Part shown: piece after piece, positions 35,473 to 48,800 of the stretch
Layout: each line of letters starts with the position of its first letter
Position numbering within the stretch: position 1 is the first letter of the stretch
From: Crambe crambe
Taxonomy: Eukaryota; Porifera; Demospongiae; Poecilosclerida; Crambeidae
NCBI GenBank assembly: GCA_963924555.1
Contig: OZ004585.1
Location: 6,337,488 to 6,401,487 of the forward strand
Length of the DNA: 64,000 bases
Direction: 5' to 3'
The notes under the pieces: generated by a model
What the model was told of the DNA's origin: nothing
The model's input: the letters and a program-made list of their open reading frames with translations, nothing else
Databases searched by the model: none
Program-made: the position numbers and the translations under genes

Positions 35473-35970
35473 TAGACCATTTTTTGTCGGGGGTGTGACT
35501 CATCAGCTCACATGATAGACCCACCCACGCGATTAGCTAGGGCGCGCGCTAGTCGCATGCTGCGTAGGGCAAGAAACAATGGCAGCTAACTAATAGTAAT
35601 ATTGTTTTTCAGAGAGCAAGCTATAGATGCCTTATCAGAGCATTTTACGCGATCCTATTGTACTTCTCTAGAAGGAAGGTATGCTGAAAAGCTCAAGATT
35701 GACAAAGAAGACTTGCCTGATCCATATGGTACCTGAGCTAAGATGTTTAAGTGGCCAAGCATCCAGTTTGGAGATTTTAATTGATAGGAACCTGTCCTTA
35801 TTCTTTGCTGTACCGCTTAGTGCAGCCTATTCCACAGAAACTAGAAGGCATTCTTTAATACAGCTAGCCAGCTTCGAAGCTTCCGCCCTACGCAAGAACG
35901 ATTTTTAGGTAAGGGTCATCATACCTTCTACGGTATCATGTGACTACACACCCCGACAAAAAATGGTCTA
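35473..35970. mobile_element. Mariner-like MITE with TA duplication
   Basis: TIRs TAGACCATTTTTTGTCGG and its complement CCGACAAAAAATGGTCTA, flanked by TA on both sides (35471-35472, 35971-35972), fit a Tc1/mariner-type MITE of 498 bp. Inside, after a TTTTTCAG acceptor-like site near 35610, an open frame of about 40 codons (EQAIDALSEHFTRSYCTSL to DKEDLPDPYGT) reads like captured coding sequence; its family is unknown. Confidence 0.7.
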
Positions 35971-36028
35971 TAGCTAGAGAACATAATTCACTGACTTGTG
36001 CGAGTCACAGCTCGATCCAATCACCGCC

Positions 36029-39000
36029 ATGGCGTCAGTAAAGCCATTATTTATCAGAATTCACTTTCCAGAGGAGGTTGGACCCGTAAGAAAACAGGAT
36101 CTCCATGACTTACAATGCAACTTACAAAAGGTACGTTTAATGAGCTACCTGCTAGCCAACGGGCAAGCTTTACTCGGACCTAATGTCTGTGACTAATGGT
36201 TAGTATACATATTATAGCTTGGTATCTAGACAGTATCTCATATTTCCATACTGTAAACAGTCATAATTGGCCCAAGTATGTAGAATGAGGTGTGTCCCCT
36301 CCTCCCTCCAACTTCCTCTAAAGGCAATGACTAATTTTTTTTTGAACCTTACACACAGTCATCCCTACTTATCTGTTTCCGTATTCTCTATAACTGTCAC
36401 TTGAACAGCAAGTGTGATGTAAGAAGACAGGAGGAGTAAGAGAGTGTAAAATGATGCTTTGAGAGAGAAATACGTAACACAAAAATCATCATTTAGAATG
36501 GAGCACTATAATTAAAAGGGATTAAAAATAATTCTCCCTAGTTAGTAGCCATCTTGTATAGATCCCAGTCAGACTGTAGGTGCACATCTATAACTATGAT
36601 TGATATTATTGTAGTTATAGTTTGTTACGTATGTGTGCAGTGAGTGGTTGCACTCTGGGCTGGTGACCATGCAGTGACATTTGGCAGCATCCAGGTGCAT
36701 GTGACCATAGCAGCTGCGATTTACATATCTTGCTATTATATGTCTGCATGTGTCCCTACGTAGCTACATTATAACATGTGCATTAGTGTGTGGTTGCATG
36801 TGTGATCACATAGTGACACATCTTATACTGTACACTTATAACTCTTATTCATGCAGGATCCTGATTTGGTTAAATTTAGCATCACTCTCGCTGGTCCCTT
36901 CACTCCAGAAAATGCTGATAATGGCAGTTATTTCTGTACCTCAACGTTTTCTCCTACTTCAAGTAATTGTGATTGCATTGTAGCTTGTCCACTTTAGCTT
37001 TTAAATATTACCATGCAAAAAACTGAAGTGCTCTTTTTTTGGAATCTAGGTCTTCAAAAATTAAAAAAATGATTATCAACTCTCTATATTTTCTTATTTT
37101 TATATTTATTTATTTATTTATTTATTATTTTTTTTTAGAAAATGGTCAGAAGTGCAACCCGACCATTCTGGTTGAAACAATATTTAATGTCGAAGAAAGT
37201 GATCTATCAGTATATTATAAGAGCATTCGAAATAATATACGTAGTGCTAATTTTTTTACTAAAGCCTCTACACAAGCCGGTGGTAATGAAATCACGTAAG
37301 TCTTTAGAATTTGTAAAGAAACATAGCTAGTATAGTAAGGACCCTTTACCTAGTAATATATTTAACTGTGAAAATTTGTACATCCACTATGTGCTTAGCT
37401 ATTATTGTAGCTAGCTCTGACCAAGAAACACCCTTTACCATCAAGCTACTGCATGTGATATATTGGGGTAATAGCTATTCACATTAATTTGTGCTTCCAC
37501 TGTATGTGCCTGGCTATAGGAGAGGTGGCTCCATCGGCATTCCTGTAGTGATGTCTTCGAGTGCCAAGTTATAGGTGCAATCTTTTGCTTTGACCTTGCC
37601 AGGGTTCTCTGCATTGACAAAAATTTTTTGAAAAGCCTCTAATAACATAATGCCCACCAAGCTCATCATCATGTGATATATTGGGGATAGCTATTCATAT
37701 TAATTTGTGCTTCCACTGTATGTGCCTGGCTACACTGTAAAAACAAGCGTGTTATTTTGACACACGGTAGCGTGTCATTTGATTGTCCCCTAAAATAGCA
37801 CACAATACACATGTGTCTAATGCAAAGCCATGTCAATCCTACATATGTGTCAAATGCAAGTTGTGTCAATCCAACATATGTGCTGTTCAGCTTCTGTGTT
37901 AAATTAGCATTCTTTTAATAGGTTTTGTAAAATATTAATACAAGTGAAATAAAATTAGCCACACAACAGACAAGATATGATGTTAACTAAGTCAATTATG
38001 GCAGCATCTATTTGGTTGTTCGTCAGCTGGCCAATGGTTGTGTTACTGCTCAATTCTAGTCCTCTGGTAGCACCAGCAACAAACACTTGTATCTTCATCC
38101 AGGATGGGATATGACATTGTCTCTCAGCCTACATAAGTGAAAGGAGATGCATAACTGATTTTGTTATCATAGTTATGGCTAATAGTTATTGTTATGTGGA
38201 ACCTCCTCTCTTAAATTGGGACAGAATATGCCGGGGGACCCTCGGAACCAAACCATAGCTACTACTGTTGCAAATTGATCTGAAAAGTGAAACTCTCTCT
38301 ATCTTAACACCTGGTCCCAAAGTGTCTTTAATCCACTGTATAATGTCACAACACATCACAGCTTTGATTCAAATTGAGCAAAGTCACATCTTACGCATGC
38401 CATTCCAACTATTAGCCTAGCTGTATACATGTGGCAGTCACAGGTAGAAAACGAACATTATTCCAATCCACTATGCTGGATTCAGCTCTCTATATCTGAA
38501 AAATTGTTACTGTTCTAGACCTTGAAATTCATTTTATAAAGAGTTAGATGCTGTGTATAAATTTGGAGGTTAAGTGTCATTATCTGATATAGCTACCACA
38601 TTGAATTAGGCAACTAAATAGGCACAGACTGCCACGTTTTCTGTAATCATTAATCTATAGCTTCTACAAACATAGATTTCAGTCCTTGTGCTATCGGAGG
38701 TCATATATAGAATGAGCTGCTTGCCAATAAAGCTCGATAAAGACACTGTCTGAAGTTTCTGGACACCCCTTCTGAATCAGCAAGTGTTGAGAAACCTGTG
38801 CTAACACTGGGGCTCAAAGTTTGAGGAATTATAGAACTATGATCCAGGGTTTCATACAGCAGAGTGGGAAAGGGGGGGGGGGGGGGGGGGGGGGGGGGAG
38901 ATCCCCTATACCAATAACTGAATGTGTCTTTATAATCTCTGCTATATAGCACATTTTTTCCTCACACATGCATAGTCCCCCCTCTATCCAAAATTCCTAT

Positions 39001-40351
39001 ATGAAACCCAGTCAATATCTAACACACAGGTTAGAATTCAGCTTGTCTCAAAGCTCATTGATTTAGAAGGGTGTCTAGAAATTGAAAAGGAATGCTGAAA
39101 TCTTAAACAGTGTCTTTATTGAGCTATTGCATCATGATTGTTATTAAAGCAAGCAGTTGATTCCATGGCCTTTGATAGCACAGGACTAGCTGAAGTCTGT
39201 TTGTTGAAAAGGCTTGTCCCGAGCATCTTCTGCTGTCAAGTTATATATAGGCATCAGAAAATAGTATAGATGGTCATTTTACTCTAACTGGTATAAAATC
39301 TTGTGTCAACTATACTAGGCCACAACATCATTAAAATACAGAACCACCCTGACAAGGCTCTATCTTAGCCACTCAGTAAGTGTACACAGTGAATATAATC
39401 AAATTCTATAGTCGATAAACAATGGAAAACTAAACCCCACTAAAGCGAGTCAACATTTCACATCTACGAACACAAACTCAGCAATCTCAACACTTGAACT
39501 CACCCAGTCAATGTCCACTAAGGCCTGACCACATAGTAGAAACCTGCATGTGGAAATAGTTTACAGGCAATGAGTGCTTGCTAGTGCAAGCCTTACTGAT
39601 TAAAGGTTTATTAAGTAGCAAACTACTTAACTTGGTGTTCTATAATATATATATGTAGCTAGTGTCTACAACATACTTGGGCTATGGTGTTTGATCTTTT
39701 GGACCAATTTATAGTGAACACTCATGTTACCGACACAAACTTCACAGAACAATGCTTTATGGCCACCAAACTTTGCTAGGATGGCCAACCAAACCTTGCA
39801 GTGGTTGGCCATAATGACCAGCTGCCTGAAGAAATAAAGTTCTAAACAGGAAGCTTTAATTCACATAGCTAGACACCAGCATGCAGCTAAAATATGCCCA
39901 TAGCTTACCTCTCTGACTTCTTTTCCACCTTAGAAGACATAATAAAACAGATGAGGTTGGTTAACAGAGTCCTTCATTAAATCCCAATGCAGCTGCAAAG
40001 TCTCAAATACTGAGCATGCTCAGTATGGGTACCATAGTAACGCATGTATAACATACATTAGGTGTGCTGATTTAGCAACATTAACACGTTACCTAAGAGT
40101 TAAATTGATCTAGGTGTGTCATATTTACACATGTATAGGACATAACGTGCTGATTTGACACATGTTGCAGCATTTGACACGTGTGACACATTAGCTACAT
40201 AGGTGTCATGATAACACACTTGTTTTTACAGTGTATAGCTAGTAAACTAGCTCATGATCATGCTTCTAGAGTATTCATTGTTATTTTGTTTCTTTTTAGG
40301 GTTGCTGTGATCAATTACTCTCGTGAAGGAAGCAGCTGTGTGACTGATTAA
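36029..40351 (+). CDS. Four-exon gene for a 126-aa protein of unknown function
   Basis: Exons 36029-36130, 36857-36926, 37139-37295 and 40300-40351; junction phases 0, 1 and 2 all agree and the sum is 381 nt (126 aa plus TAA). The protein starts MASVKPLFIRIHFPEEVGP, continues with DPDLVKFSITLAGPFTPENA, then CNPTILVETIFNVEESDLS and ASTQAGGNEIT, and ends VAVINYSREGSSCVTD. No signal peptide, TM segment or known motif; it looks like a small soluble alpha/beta protein. The ATG sits in a CCGCCATGG context. Donor 2 (GTTATT) is weak. Intron 3 is 3 kb because of the CACTG element. Function not recognised; gene structure is the main evidence. Confidence 0.6.
37456..37733. repeat. Local direct duplication in intron 3
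   Basis: ATGTGATATATTGGGG with GCTTCCACTGTATGTGCCTGG at 37456-37517 is repeated at 37671-37730; the second copy ends exactly where the CACTG element begins. Confidence 0.6.
37733..40233. mobile_element. 2.5-kb CACTG-ended non-autonomous element
   Basis: Ends CACTGTAAAAACAAGCGTGT and the inverted ACACACTTGTTTTTACAGTG, flanked by TA on each side. Subterminal zones carry repeated ATGTGTCAAATGC-like words at both ends in inverted sense. Inside, 38690-39150 forms an inverted repeat (AATAAAGCTCGATAAAGAC with a complement near 39113) around a G homopolymer at 38873-38898. No coding frame recognised. CACTG ends recall EnSpm/CACTA elements, but the 2-bp duplication does not fit, so the superfamily is open. 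Confidence 0.7.
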
Positions 40352-41108
40352 TCAATATTAGTAATTACTACATTACATATACAATTAATGTACAGACAGC
40401 TTTTTAATTCTTTATAATTATTGTGAGTGTCTGTTTTTTCTAACAAAAAACAATAATTGCAGCGAGCGAGCGAAGCGAGTGAGCTGACTCTCAGGTCATG
40501 ACTCATTGAAATTTTAAATATATATATATAGATTATTACATTGATACCGTGAAATATCACGAGTCTGTTGGCTAGTATTCACACGAGTGCCGCAGGCAGA
40601 GTGAGAATACCAGCCAATCAGACGAGTGATATTTCACGGTATCTACGTAATAATCAATTTATTATGTAACTACTGAGCATGCGTAGTGCCTTCAGGCCGT
40701 TGGATTCGTTTTATTTATTCGGTGAGTAAGCTTGACTTGTTAATTGTAATTGATTTCTACAGCGTTTCTGATTGTAGACACTAGACTTATAAGTGTCTAT
40801 TGTAAGCGCTAAGTGCTTTGTGGCTAGCATTACAGCTTCCTCTGTGTATGCAGCTAGTCTCGTGGGCCAAACCCCTTACCAACCGCGCTGCCAGGCTGAA
40901 CTGCCACTTACTACAGCAGCTAGCTAAGGAGTTCAGGCACATCTAAAAGGTATAGCTGTACTTGCTTCACTTGCTGTCAAATGTTTTTACTTGCTTTAGC
41001 TACTTGTTGTCAAAATGTTGCACATTAATTATTTCCTAGGAGTTCAGCAGAATTTTTAGCTATTTTTTAAACTCTTGAAAAGGAAGTATAGCTATAAAAC
41101 TACATAAT
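40352..41108. repeat. Repeat fragments and a 124-bp palindrome
   Basis: 40458-40532 is a 5' fragment of a type A Helentron-like unit. 40533-40656 is a palindrome opening GATTATTACATTGATACCGT, with GAAATATCAC facing GTGATATTTC. 40857-40900 begins TAGTCTCGTGGGCCAAACCC, a solo end of the hairpin-TIR family. No gene seen. Confidence 0.6.
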
Positions 41109-43742
41109 TGCAGCGAGCGAGCGAAGCGAGTGAGCTGACTCTCAGGTCATGACTCATTGAAATTTTAAATATATATATATATATATATATCTAGGTCTAC
41201 ACTCCAAAATGCCCCAGGCGTACGTACGTACGTGCGTACGTACGTGTCGTGCAATAGTAGCGCCCCTGCGCGTGCATTTATGCGCATGCTCCAGTTGCAA
41301 TTGCTTGATTGATTTCTACATCGCTTTGTATATAGCATGGTGGATAGTAGGGCTAGGCTTATCTAAGTGGATTGTAGGCACTAGACATATCCAAGTGCTT
41401 TGTGGTAAGTACTTAGCTTTCTATGCATGCAGCCGCCTGCCACTTAGCTACATAACACAACAGCAAAGCAAGCTCAACATTTCTACAGCCTTTTGGGCAG
41501 CAGGCACAAGAGGCTTATCTAAGCGGCTTGTAGGCACTAGGCTTATCTAAGTGCTTTGAGGTAAGCATGTATGCAGCTGCCTGCCACCACTTACATCACT
41601 GTCAAATGCTGCACATTGCTATAGATACTCAACAGCAAATGAAAATCGTTGAAGAATACTTGCTTGCTCGCTCGCTGTCAACTGAATGTTGAACATTGCC
41701 CTAGTTGGCGAGCGAAGCGAGCCACTCTCTGGTCATGTCAACGGGAGCTCGAGATATATATATACGTACGTCATAGCTAGCGGGCATAGCTTATAATACG
41801 CATGCGCACGTTCGTTTAACCTTTGACCCCACAAATGAAACGTGCTCATAGCACTTAGAACAAATAGCTAGCTAGAGCTTATTGCTTTCTACAGCATTTT
41901 GTCGTAGAGGCGCTAAGTGGATTGTAGGCGCATGGCTTTCTAAGTGCTTGTGGTAAGCATTATACAGCCTCCTGTCAGTGTGTATGCAGCTGCCACACTG
42001 CCACAACCACTGCAATATCTTAGGCTTAGTCCAATAAGTCAAAGTACAAATGACTTTCACCAACTGTTTCGCTCGCCGATTGAATATGTTACACGAACAT
42101 ACCCTAGTTGCAGCGAGCGAGCGAAGCGAGTGAGCTGACTCTCAGGTCATGACTCATTGAAATTTTAAATATATATATATATATCTAGGTCTACACTCCA
42201 AAATGCCCCAGGCGTACGTACGTACGTACGTGTCGTGCAATAGTAGCGCCCTTGCGCGTGCATTTATGCGCATGCTCCAGTTGCAATTGCTTGATTGATT
42301 TCTACATCGCTTTGTATATAGCATGGTGGATAGTATGGCTAGGCTTATCTAAGTGGATTGTAGGCACTAGACATATCCAAGTGCTTTGTGGTAAGTACTT
42401 AGCTTTCTATGCATGCAGCTGCCTGCCACTTAGCTACATAACACAACAGCAAAGCAAGCTCAACATTTCTACAGCCTTTTGGGCAGCAGGCACAAGAGGC
42501 TTATCTAAGCGGCTTGTAGGCACTAGGCTTATCTAAGTGCTTTGAGGTAAGCATGTATGCAGCTGCCTGCCACCACTTACATGATTCTTAGCAATATCAA
42601 GCACTGAAGCCTATCAGCTACTTTAATTGCTCACTGTCAAATGCTGCACATTGCTATAGATACTCAACAGCAAATGAAAATCGTTGAAGAATACTTGCTT
42701 GCTCGCTCGCTGTCAACTGAATGTTGAACATTGCCCTAGTAGCTATTTGCAGCGAGCGAGCGAAGCGAGTGAGCTGACTCTCAGGTCATGACTCATTGAA
42801 ATTTTAAATATATATATCTATGTCTACACTCCAAAATGCCCCAGGCGTACGTACGTACGTACGTACGTGTCGTGCAATAGTAGCGCCCCTGCGCGTGCAT
42901 TTATGCGCATGCTCCAGTTGTAATTGCTTGATTGATTTCTACATCGCTTTGTTTATAGCATGGTGGATAGTAGGGCTAGGCTTATCTAAGTGGATTGTAG
43001 GCACTAGACATATCTAAGTGCTTTGTGGTAAGTACTTAGCTTTCTATGCATGCAACTGCCTGCCACTTAGCTACATAACACAACAGCAAAGCACAAATGA
43101 ACTATCAGCTCAACATTTCTACAGCCTTTTGGGCAGCAGGCACAAGAGGCTTATCTAAGCGGCTTGTAGGCACTAGGCTTATCTAAGTGCTTTGAGGTAA
43201 GCATGTATGCAGCTGCCTGCCACCACTTAGCAATATCAAGCACTGAAGCCTATCAGCTACTTTAATTGCTCACTATCAAATGCTGCACATTGCTACAGAT
43301 ACTCAACAGCAATCGTTGAAGAATGTACTTGCTTGCTCGTTCGCTGTCAACTGAATGTTGAACATTGCCCTAGTTGGCGAGCGAAGCGAGCCACTCTCTG
43401 GTCATGTCAACGGGAGCTCGAGATATATATATACGTACGTCAATAGCTAGCGGGCATAATTAGTAATACGCATGCGCACGTTCGTTTGACCTTCGACCCC
43501 ACAAATGAAACGTGCCCATAGCACTTAGAACAAATAGCTAGAGCTTATTGCTTTTTACAGCATTTTGTCATAGAGGCGCTAAGTGGATTGTAGGCGCTTG
43601 GCTTTCTAAGTGCTTGTGGTAAGCATTATACAGCCTCATGTGTATTCAGCTGCCACAACCACTGCAGCCCAATAAGACGTACAAATTACTTTCACCAACT
43701 GCTTCGCTCGCCGATTGAATATGTTACACGAACATACCCTAG
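41109..43742 (+). repeat. Head-to-tail array of Helentron-like elements (A1 B1 A2 A3 B2)
   Basis: Units: A1 41109-41704, B1 41705-42107, A2 42108-42739, A3 42748-43373, B2 43374-43742. Each unit starts T(T)G-rich with GCGAGCGAGCGAAGCGAG or GGCGAGCGAAGCGAG, has the complement (GCTTGCTCGCTCGC or TTCGCTCGCC) near its 3' side, then a hairpin (TCAAC-TGAAT-GTTGA in A; TATGTT-ACACG-AACATA in B) and ends CCCTAG before T. Internal ACGT and AT microsatellites vary in length between units. This asymmetrical-TIR plan with insertion at T is that of Helentron-associated (HINE) non-autonomous elements. Open frames in them are by-products. Confidence 0.8.
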
Positions 43743-43875
43743 TTGCAGCGAGCGTATGGCAAGCCATCAGTATCAAAAATAAATTCAGATGTACTTCCCA
43801 CACCTACGTCTTAAACGTACGTCCGAAACTGGGACCTACGTCCGAAATTGAGACCTACGTCCGAAATTGTAGAAA

Positions 43876-45496
43876 ATGGCGGAAGTGGGGGTTATTAGTG
43901 GTTGGAGTGATTTTTTCCATGAAATAGTTACTTTAGCTGATAGTTCTGAAAGGCAGTTAGGAATTGCTAACCTAAATTATTCGGACTATGTTCTAGAAAG
44001 GCTGGAAATGTGTATTGGCACTTGCTCTAACATGCTTGAAATCATCAATACTTCTACTGAGTTGCAAGACTATAGCAGCTCTTTGATTGAGCTTATTCAG
44101 TGTCTACAGAGATCATATCGTAGATGGAATGAATATAAGGCTTTCCTTGAAGGTCCATCTCAGCATTATCTTCCTGTCCTATCAACACAGCCAGTTGGAG
44201 GACGAGGAAGGCCACGTTTTGAAGTCAACAGATCTCAGTTAGAGTATTTGGCATCTTTGTCCTTCAAATGGACTGAAATAGCATCGATTCTTGGTATAAG
44301 CAGGATGACACTTTACAGGTGAGCATGCACATTAAATAGAACCACAAGGCCACTTCATGCACTGTGTCCTATTAAGCTTACACTGGCTTTATTATTATTT
44401 TTAAGGCGTCGGCTACAATATGGTCTTGTGCATGATCCTGATGAAGTTATGAGCAATGAAGATTTGAAGGATACTATTAAACAGTTTCGAGAACTTCAAC
44501 CCTACAGTGGTGTGTCTATGGTGTGGGGTAACCTCAGAGCAAGAGGAGTGAAAGTTACCAGGGAGAGGGTCCGATGCATGCTTCGAACTATTGATCCTCT
44601 AGGAAGAGTTTTGCGTTGCTTTCCTGCCTCTGTAAGAAGGCACCCCTACTCTGTCCCAGGACCGAATTCACTGTGGCATATAGGTAAGTGTGTTATGTCA
44701 TCATGTAGTTGTGTTTATGTAATTTATTATAGATTCACACCACAAGTTAGTTCGATGGCGAATGATAACTCACGGTGCAATAGATGGTTACAGTAGACTT
44801 GTGTTGTATCTGAAGTGCACTCCCAATAATCAGTCCACAACTGTCTATGAGCTTTTCTTAAAAGCTGTTCAAGATTTCAACCTACCGTCAAGGGTTCGTT
44901 CAGATCAGGGACTAGAAAATGTGGCAGTAGCACGACACATGATTGAAAAAAGAGGAAGTGATCGGCGAAGCATGCTCACAGGATCTAGTACACATAATCA
45001 AAGGATTGAGCGGTTGTGGCGGGACATGCATGGCAGTGTGACCTTGCTATTTTATAGACTATTTTACTTCTTAGAACAACAGGATTTACTTGACCCCTTG
45101 AATAACCTGGATCTATGGGCATTACATTATGTGTACCTGCCAAGGATAAACCGCAGCTTAACTGAATTCATTCATAGCTGGAACCACCATCCAATTCGAT
45201 CTGCTGGCCACAAATCTCCCCAACAACTGTTTACTGCTGGTTCTTTATTACTACAGTCTTCAAATATGGAAGCATTGGACTTTATTGAACCTGTAGACGA
45301 TAACTACGGTATTGATCCAGACATTACTTCAGTACCTGATGAAGTAGTTTTTGTTCCAGAGAACCCTGTGAGGTTTTCAGACGCTGATATGCATGCATTA
45401 AGATTAGCCATAGATCCCTTGGGTGTTAGTGATAATCATGGTATTGATATCTATGAACAAACTCGACAAATAATTTCCACTTTTGTTCACCTCTGA
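43876..45496 (+). CDS. IS3EU-like DDE integrase/transposase
   Basis: Exons 43876-44318, 44406-44683 and 44733-45496, phases 2 and 1, giving 494 aa without a break. Residues about 110-147 form a helix-turn-helix (LEYLASLSFKWTEIASILGI) before MTLYRRRLQYG. The integrase core follows: first Asp at the exon 2/3 junction (LWHID-SHHKLVRW) with GAIDGYSRLVLYL, second Asp in VRSDQGLENV, and the Glu in HNQRIERLWRD; then LPRINRSLTEFIHSWNHHPI, typical of this rve-type family found in fish, cnidarians and sponges. It would cut and join the transposon ends in the nucleus. The ATG lies 2 bp inside the end of the TIR repeat words, so the promoter must be in the TIR. No defects seen. Confidence 0.9.
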
Positions 45497-45814
45497 ATAT
45501 TATTTTTGTTATTTGATAGTAATCATGCATTAGGATCAACCTGTATTAAAGTGTTGTCTAGGTAACCGCTGACATCAATTGGTCTATATATATTACGGCT
45601 GAGATGATGTCGGAAGTGCTAACATCATGGAGTCTCTGCATACCTACTTTCTCTCTCAGCGAAGCAGTCAGTACTGTTCACCCTATGTGGTTTCAATAGA
45701 ATTGCAATGTAGCGCAGCAGTATCACAAGTTTAATCTATAAAAATGATTGGTATTAATTTGATCATGAAATAATTGTGGTTGACGAGTATGGAGTTCTCA
45801 CAAAACAAGTCTGT
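45497..45814. other. Spacer between the two convergent transposon genes
   Basis: About 320 bp of non-coding DNA holding both 3' ends. No clear polyadenylation signal or conserved structure identified. Confidence 0.4.
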
Positions 45815-48800
45815 TTATAATGCATCCATCCGGAATGAAAATTCTTCATTGACTTTGTCAAAAATCACCTTAAAGTCTTCATAAAATTCATCAAAATTAA
45901 TATATGTAGATGACAGTTCAAGAGTGGAGTCACACGTGTGTGCTATAGGCCTCCTTGATAATCCACTCAGTATGTTGAAAGTAACCAAAATATCATTGGA
46001 ACTGCACACAGTACTCCCAGTAACAAAACGCAGAAATGAACGGAGTTCATTTGTGTTCATGTTTCCTATCATGGTTGTCAAATAACCATACACTCTTTCC
46101 TCATTTGGAGATTGAGCCTGAGGCAATACAAGCATACCTCTGACCTTTTCAGCAGTTACAGTAAGCTTTTGGTAAATCATTGACATGCTCTGTACACTTT
46201 GCTGCATCCAAAAACCTTGGTGAGTAAGTGGAATACCAGAATACACAGCAAATACAGCAGCAGCTGGTCTAGTAATAAATTCATACTGAGCAATGTGCTC
46301 AATGCAGGATTTCAAGTTATATGGTGAAGGAAGTTGCCGGCATCCAAATCTGGACAAGACACTCAGGAGAGTTTCTTGAATTGTACTGGAAAATTTGCCA
46401 TCGATATCATATGTAAGAGCCTCCTTGAATACAGCTCTTTCATGAGCACTAATGTAATCAAGAAAAGTCTCCAGCAAAATTTGACAAGAAACAGTTTTTG
46501 GCCCCAAAAGCATGTTAATCAGCGTGGGCAAAGCTATCCTAACAGGTAAATGACCAGCTACAAGATAACCATGAGATATGATGCGGCCAAGGATAGGATA
46601 AATACTCATCTTCATATGTGGGTTAACCATAGGTATCAAGAGTGTAGCACCTTCAAAAAACTCAGAATAAGCCTGCTCCCAAAATGCGGAAAACATATCT
46701 CTCTGCACACCACCATAGTCAAGTCCTTCTTCACTAGAAAATTTGATATGTATGGGGCATTCACCAACAATGTCACCACACCGGTACATATCAATAACAT
46801 CTTCATACACATTATTCCGATCAACAATACGAGTACCACCCTTCACAGCATTTACTGACTTCATATACATCAACCTTTTTCTTTCCCCTATTAAAAAAAA
46901 AAAAAAAAAAAGAAGTGTAGTCATAGGCCACGACATTCTTTGTCTTTGAAGATAAAAGATCTTTTCTTTTTTTTCAGGGATACTTATGTATCTTGTATAC
47001 ACCATTCAGGAGCATGCATATCCCTCCCCTGTATATCACTGCCACCTAATTAATGTGCACCCTTATATATAAGTGGTGAGCACTATTTGGAAAACATACC
47101 TTCATTACTGTAACGGCATGCATTATCATCATCACTACTGATAGCATCACTGTGGTGACCCTCTGAGTCCTGTTCAATATCTGCAAGCAGTTGCAAGGCA
47201 TCGTCAAAATCACCTTCACCACCAATCACATGAAGGAGATGATTCTTAAATATGCTTGCAGGTTTGCACATTTCATCTTCTGACAGAGGTAATGGGGTTT
47301 GTGTGTGAGTGGTCAACAGAAATGGTGGAGAAATATCCTTTGCCACAAACTGGTACAAGTCCTGTCAAGAAAAATAATCAGATGAATGGTTGGTTATACA
47401 AGTAGAAGCAATAATGTAGATACCTTTATTGTAGCAGTTTCATCAAAAGTGAAATTGATAGCTGTACCAGACGGCAGCTTAAAAGAAACGCAAAATCCAT
47501 GTCCTGTATAACCATCAAACTTCTTCTTTAGTTTGGTTTGTATTTTCTGTATTGAATGTACAAGGGAGTATCAAGCATGATTCAACATACACCATGCACT
47601 TGAGGGTCATCATGTTAATTATACTAAATAGTAGTGCAGAGTTTATTATTGCACACACCTCCAATACTTCCTGCTCCTTTTTTTCAGCCTCCTATGCAGA
47701 GTAGAGCACCATTACAACAGACCAGAGGAAATCTCCCCCATATTTTAATAGTTACACTACACCACCTACCTTAGCTCTATCTACTCTTAGAGATTCCAAA
47801 TAGGCCAGATCCTGCTCCTCACGTAGCTCTCTGTAATTCTTGGTTAAAAGCTCCACAATCCTGTAAATATATGATGATTTCATAATAATTGAAGTGATAA
47901 CGATGCTAAAAATATACCTTGATTTCTATAACCTCTTCAACATCTGAATCAAAGACACAATCTTCTATTGAATATCCCTCTGGCAGTAAAGGTGGGTTCT
48001 ACAATCAATAATAATGCCAAAAAGTTAAAAAAACAAAAACAAAAAATAAAAACAACAACAACCAAAAAAGAATGAAAAAACAACTCACTCTTAGTTTAGC
48101 AAGCACCTCATTAGCTTTAGAAATCAAATCTTCAGTGTTCTCTGGGCCTGGGGGATCTAGAAAAGAATGATCCACTACAGAAGTAGAAGTCGTAACAGTA
48201 GGTGCCACAGTAACAGGAGTGTTGGTAGCGTTGGTAGCACAAGGTAGAACAGTAGCTTGCACCACAGCTGAAGCAGACCCCATGGTAGTACGAGGCACCA
48301 CAATGGCATGCACCACGGAAGGAGGTACCACGCTAGTAGAAGGAACTACAGTAGTACAAGGCCCCACAGTAGGAGGTACCGGACATTCAGCAAGCAGATA
48401 CAGGCACCCATGGCCTGCTAAGTCAATCACTTCAGAACCATCAAGTTCCTGCTTTTCAGCTACAGCAAGAGAATTGTTTTTTTTGCTCTTCAAAAAAATA
48501 AACTCGGATCCCAGTGATGAAAAGGCTTCATTGATTACAGCTTTTGTTTCCTTTATATTCATGTATCTGAAAAAAGGGATATCTTTAATTTTTCCATTAT
48601 TAGAAAGCTTTTCTCTTGATGCCCCTCGCGGAATCATGCCTGAATTCTCTTCAAGTACAACTACTCTGATTGATTTCGGCCTTCCTTTAAATGCTTTTTT
48701 TTTTCCGCTGATGTTCAGCATTAACTGATGCACCTAAAGGATCAAACTTTTGCTTCTTGGTGGCAGGAAAAAGACTTGCTAGAGCTCGTGCATTTGCTTC

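Noticed and set aside
40470-43020. Recurrent 60-110 codon frames (for example with CACSSCNCLIDFYIALYIAWW)
   Set aside because: They repeat with the Helentron-like units, begin at different points and are broken in others, so they are by-products of the repeat.
48219-48728. 169-codon plus-strand frame, Thr/Val rich
   Set aside because: Antisense of the Thr/Ser/Val-rich linker exon of the HECT-type gene.
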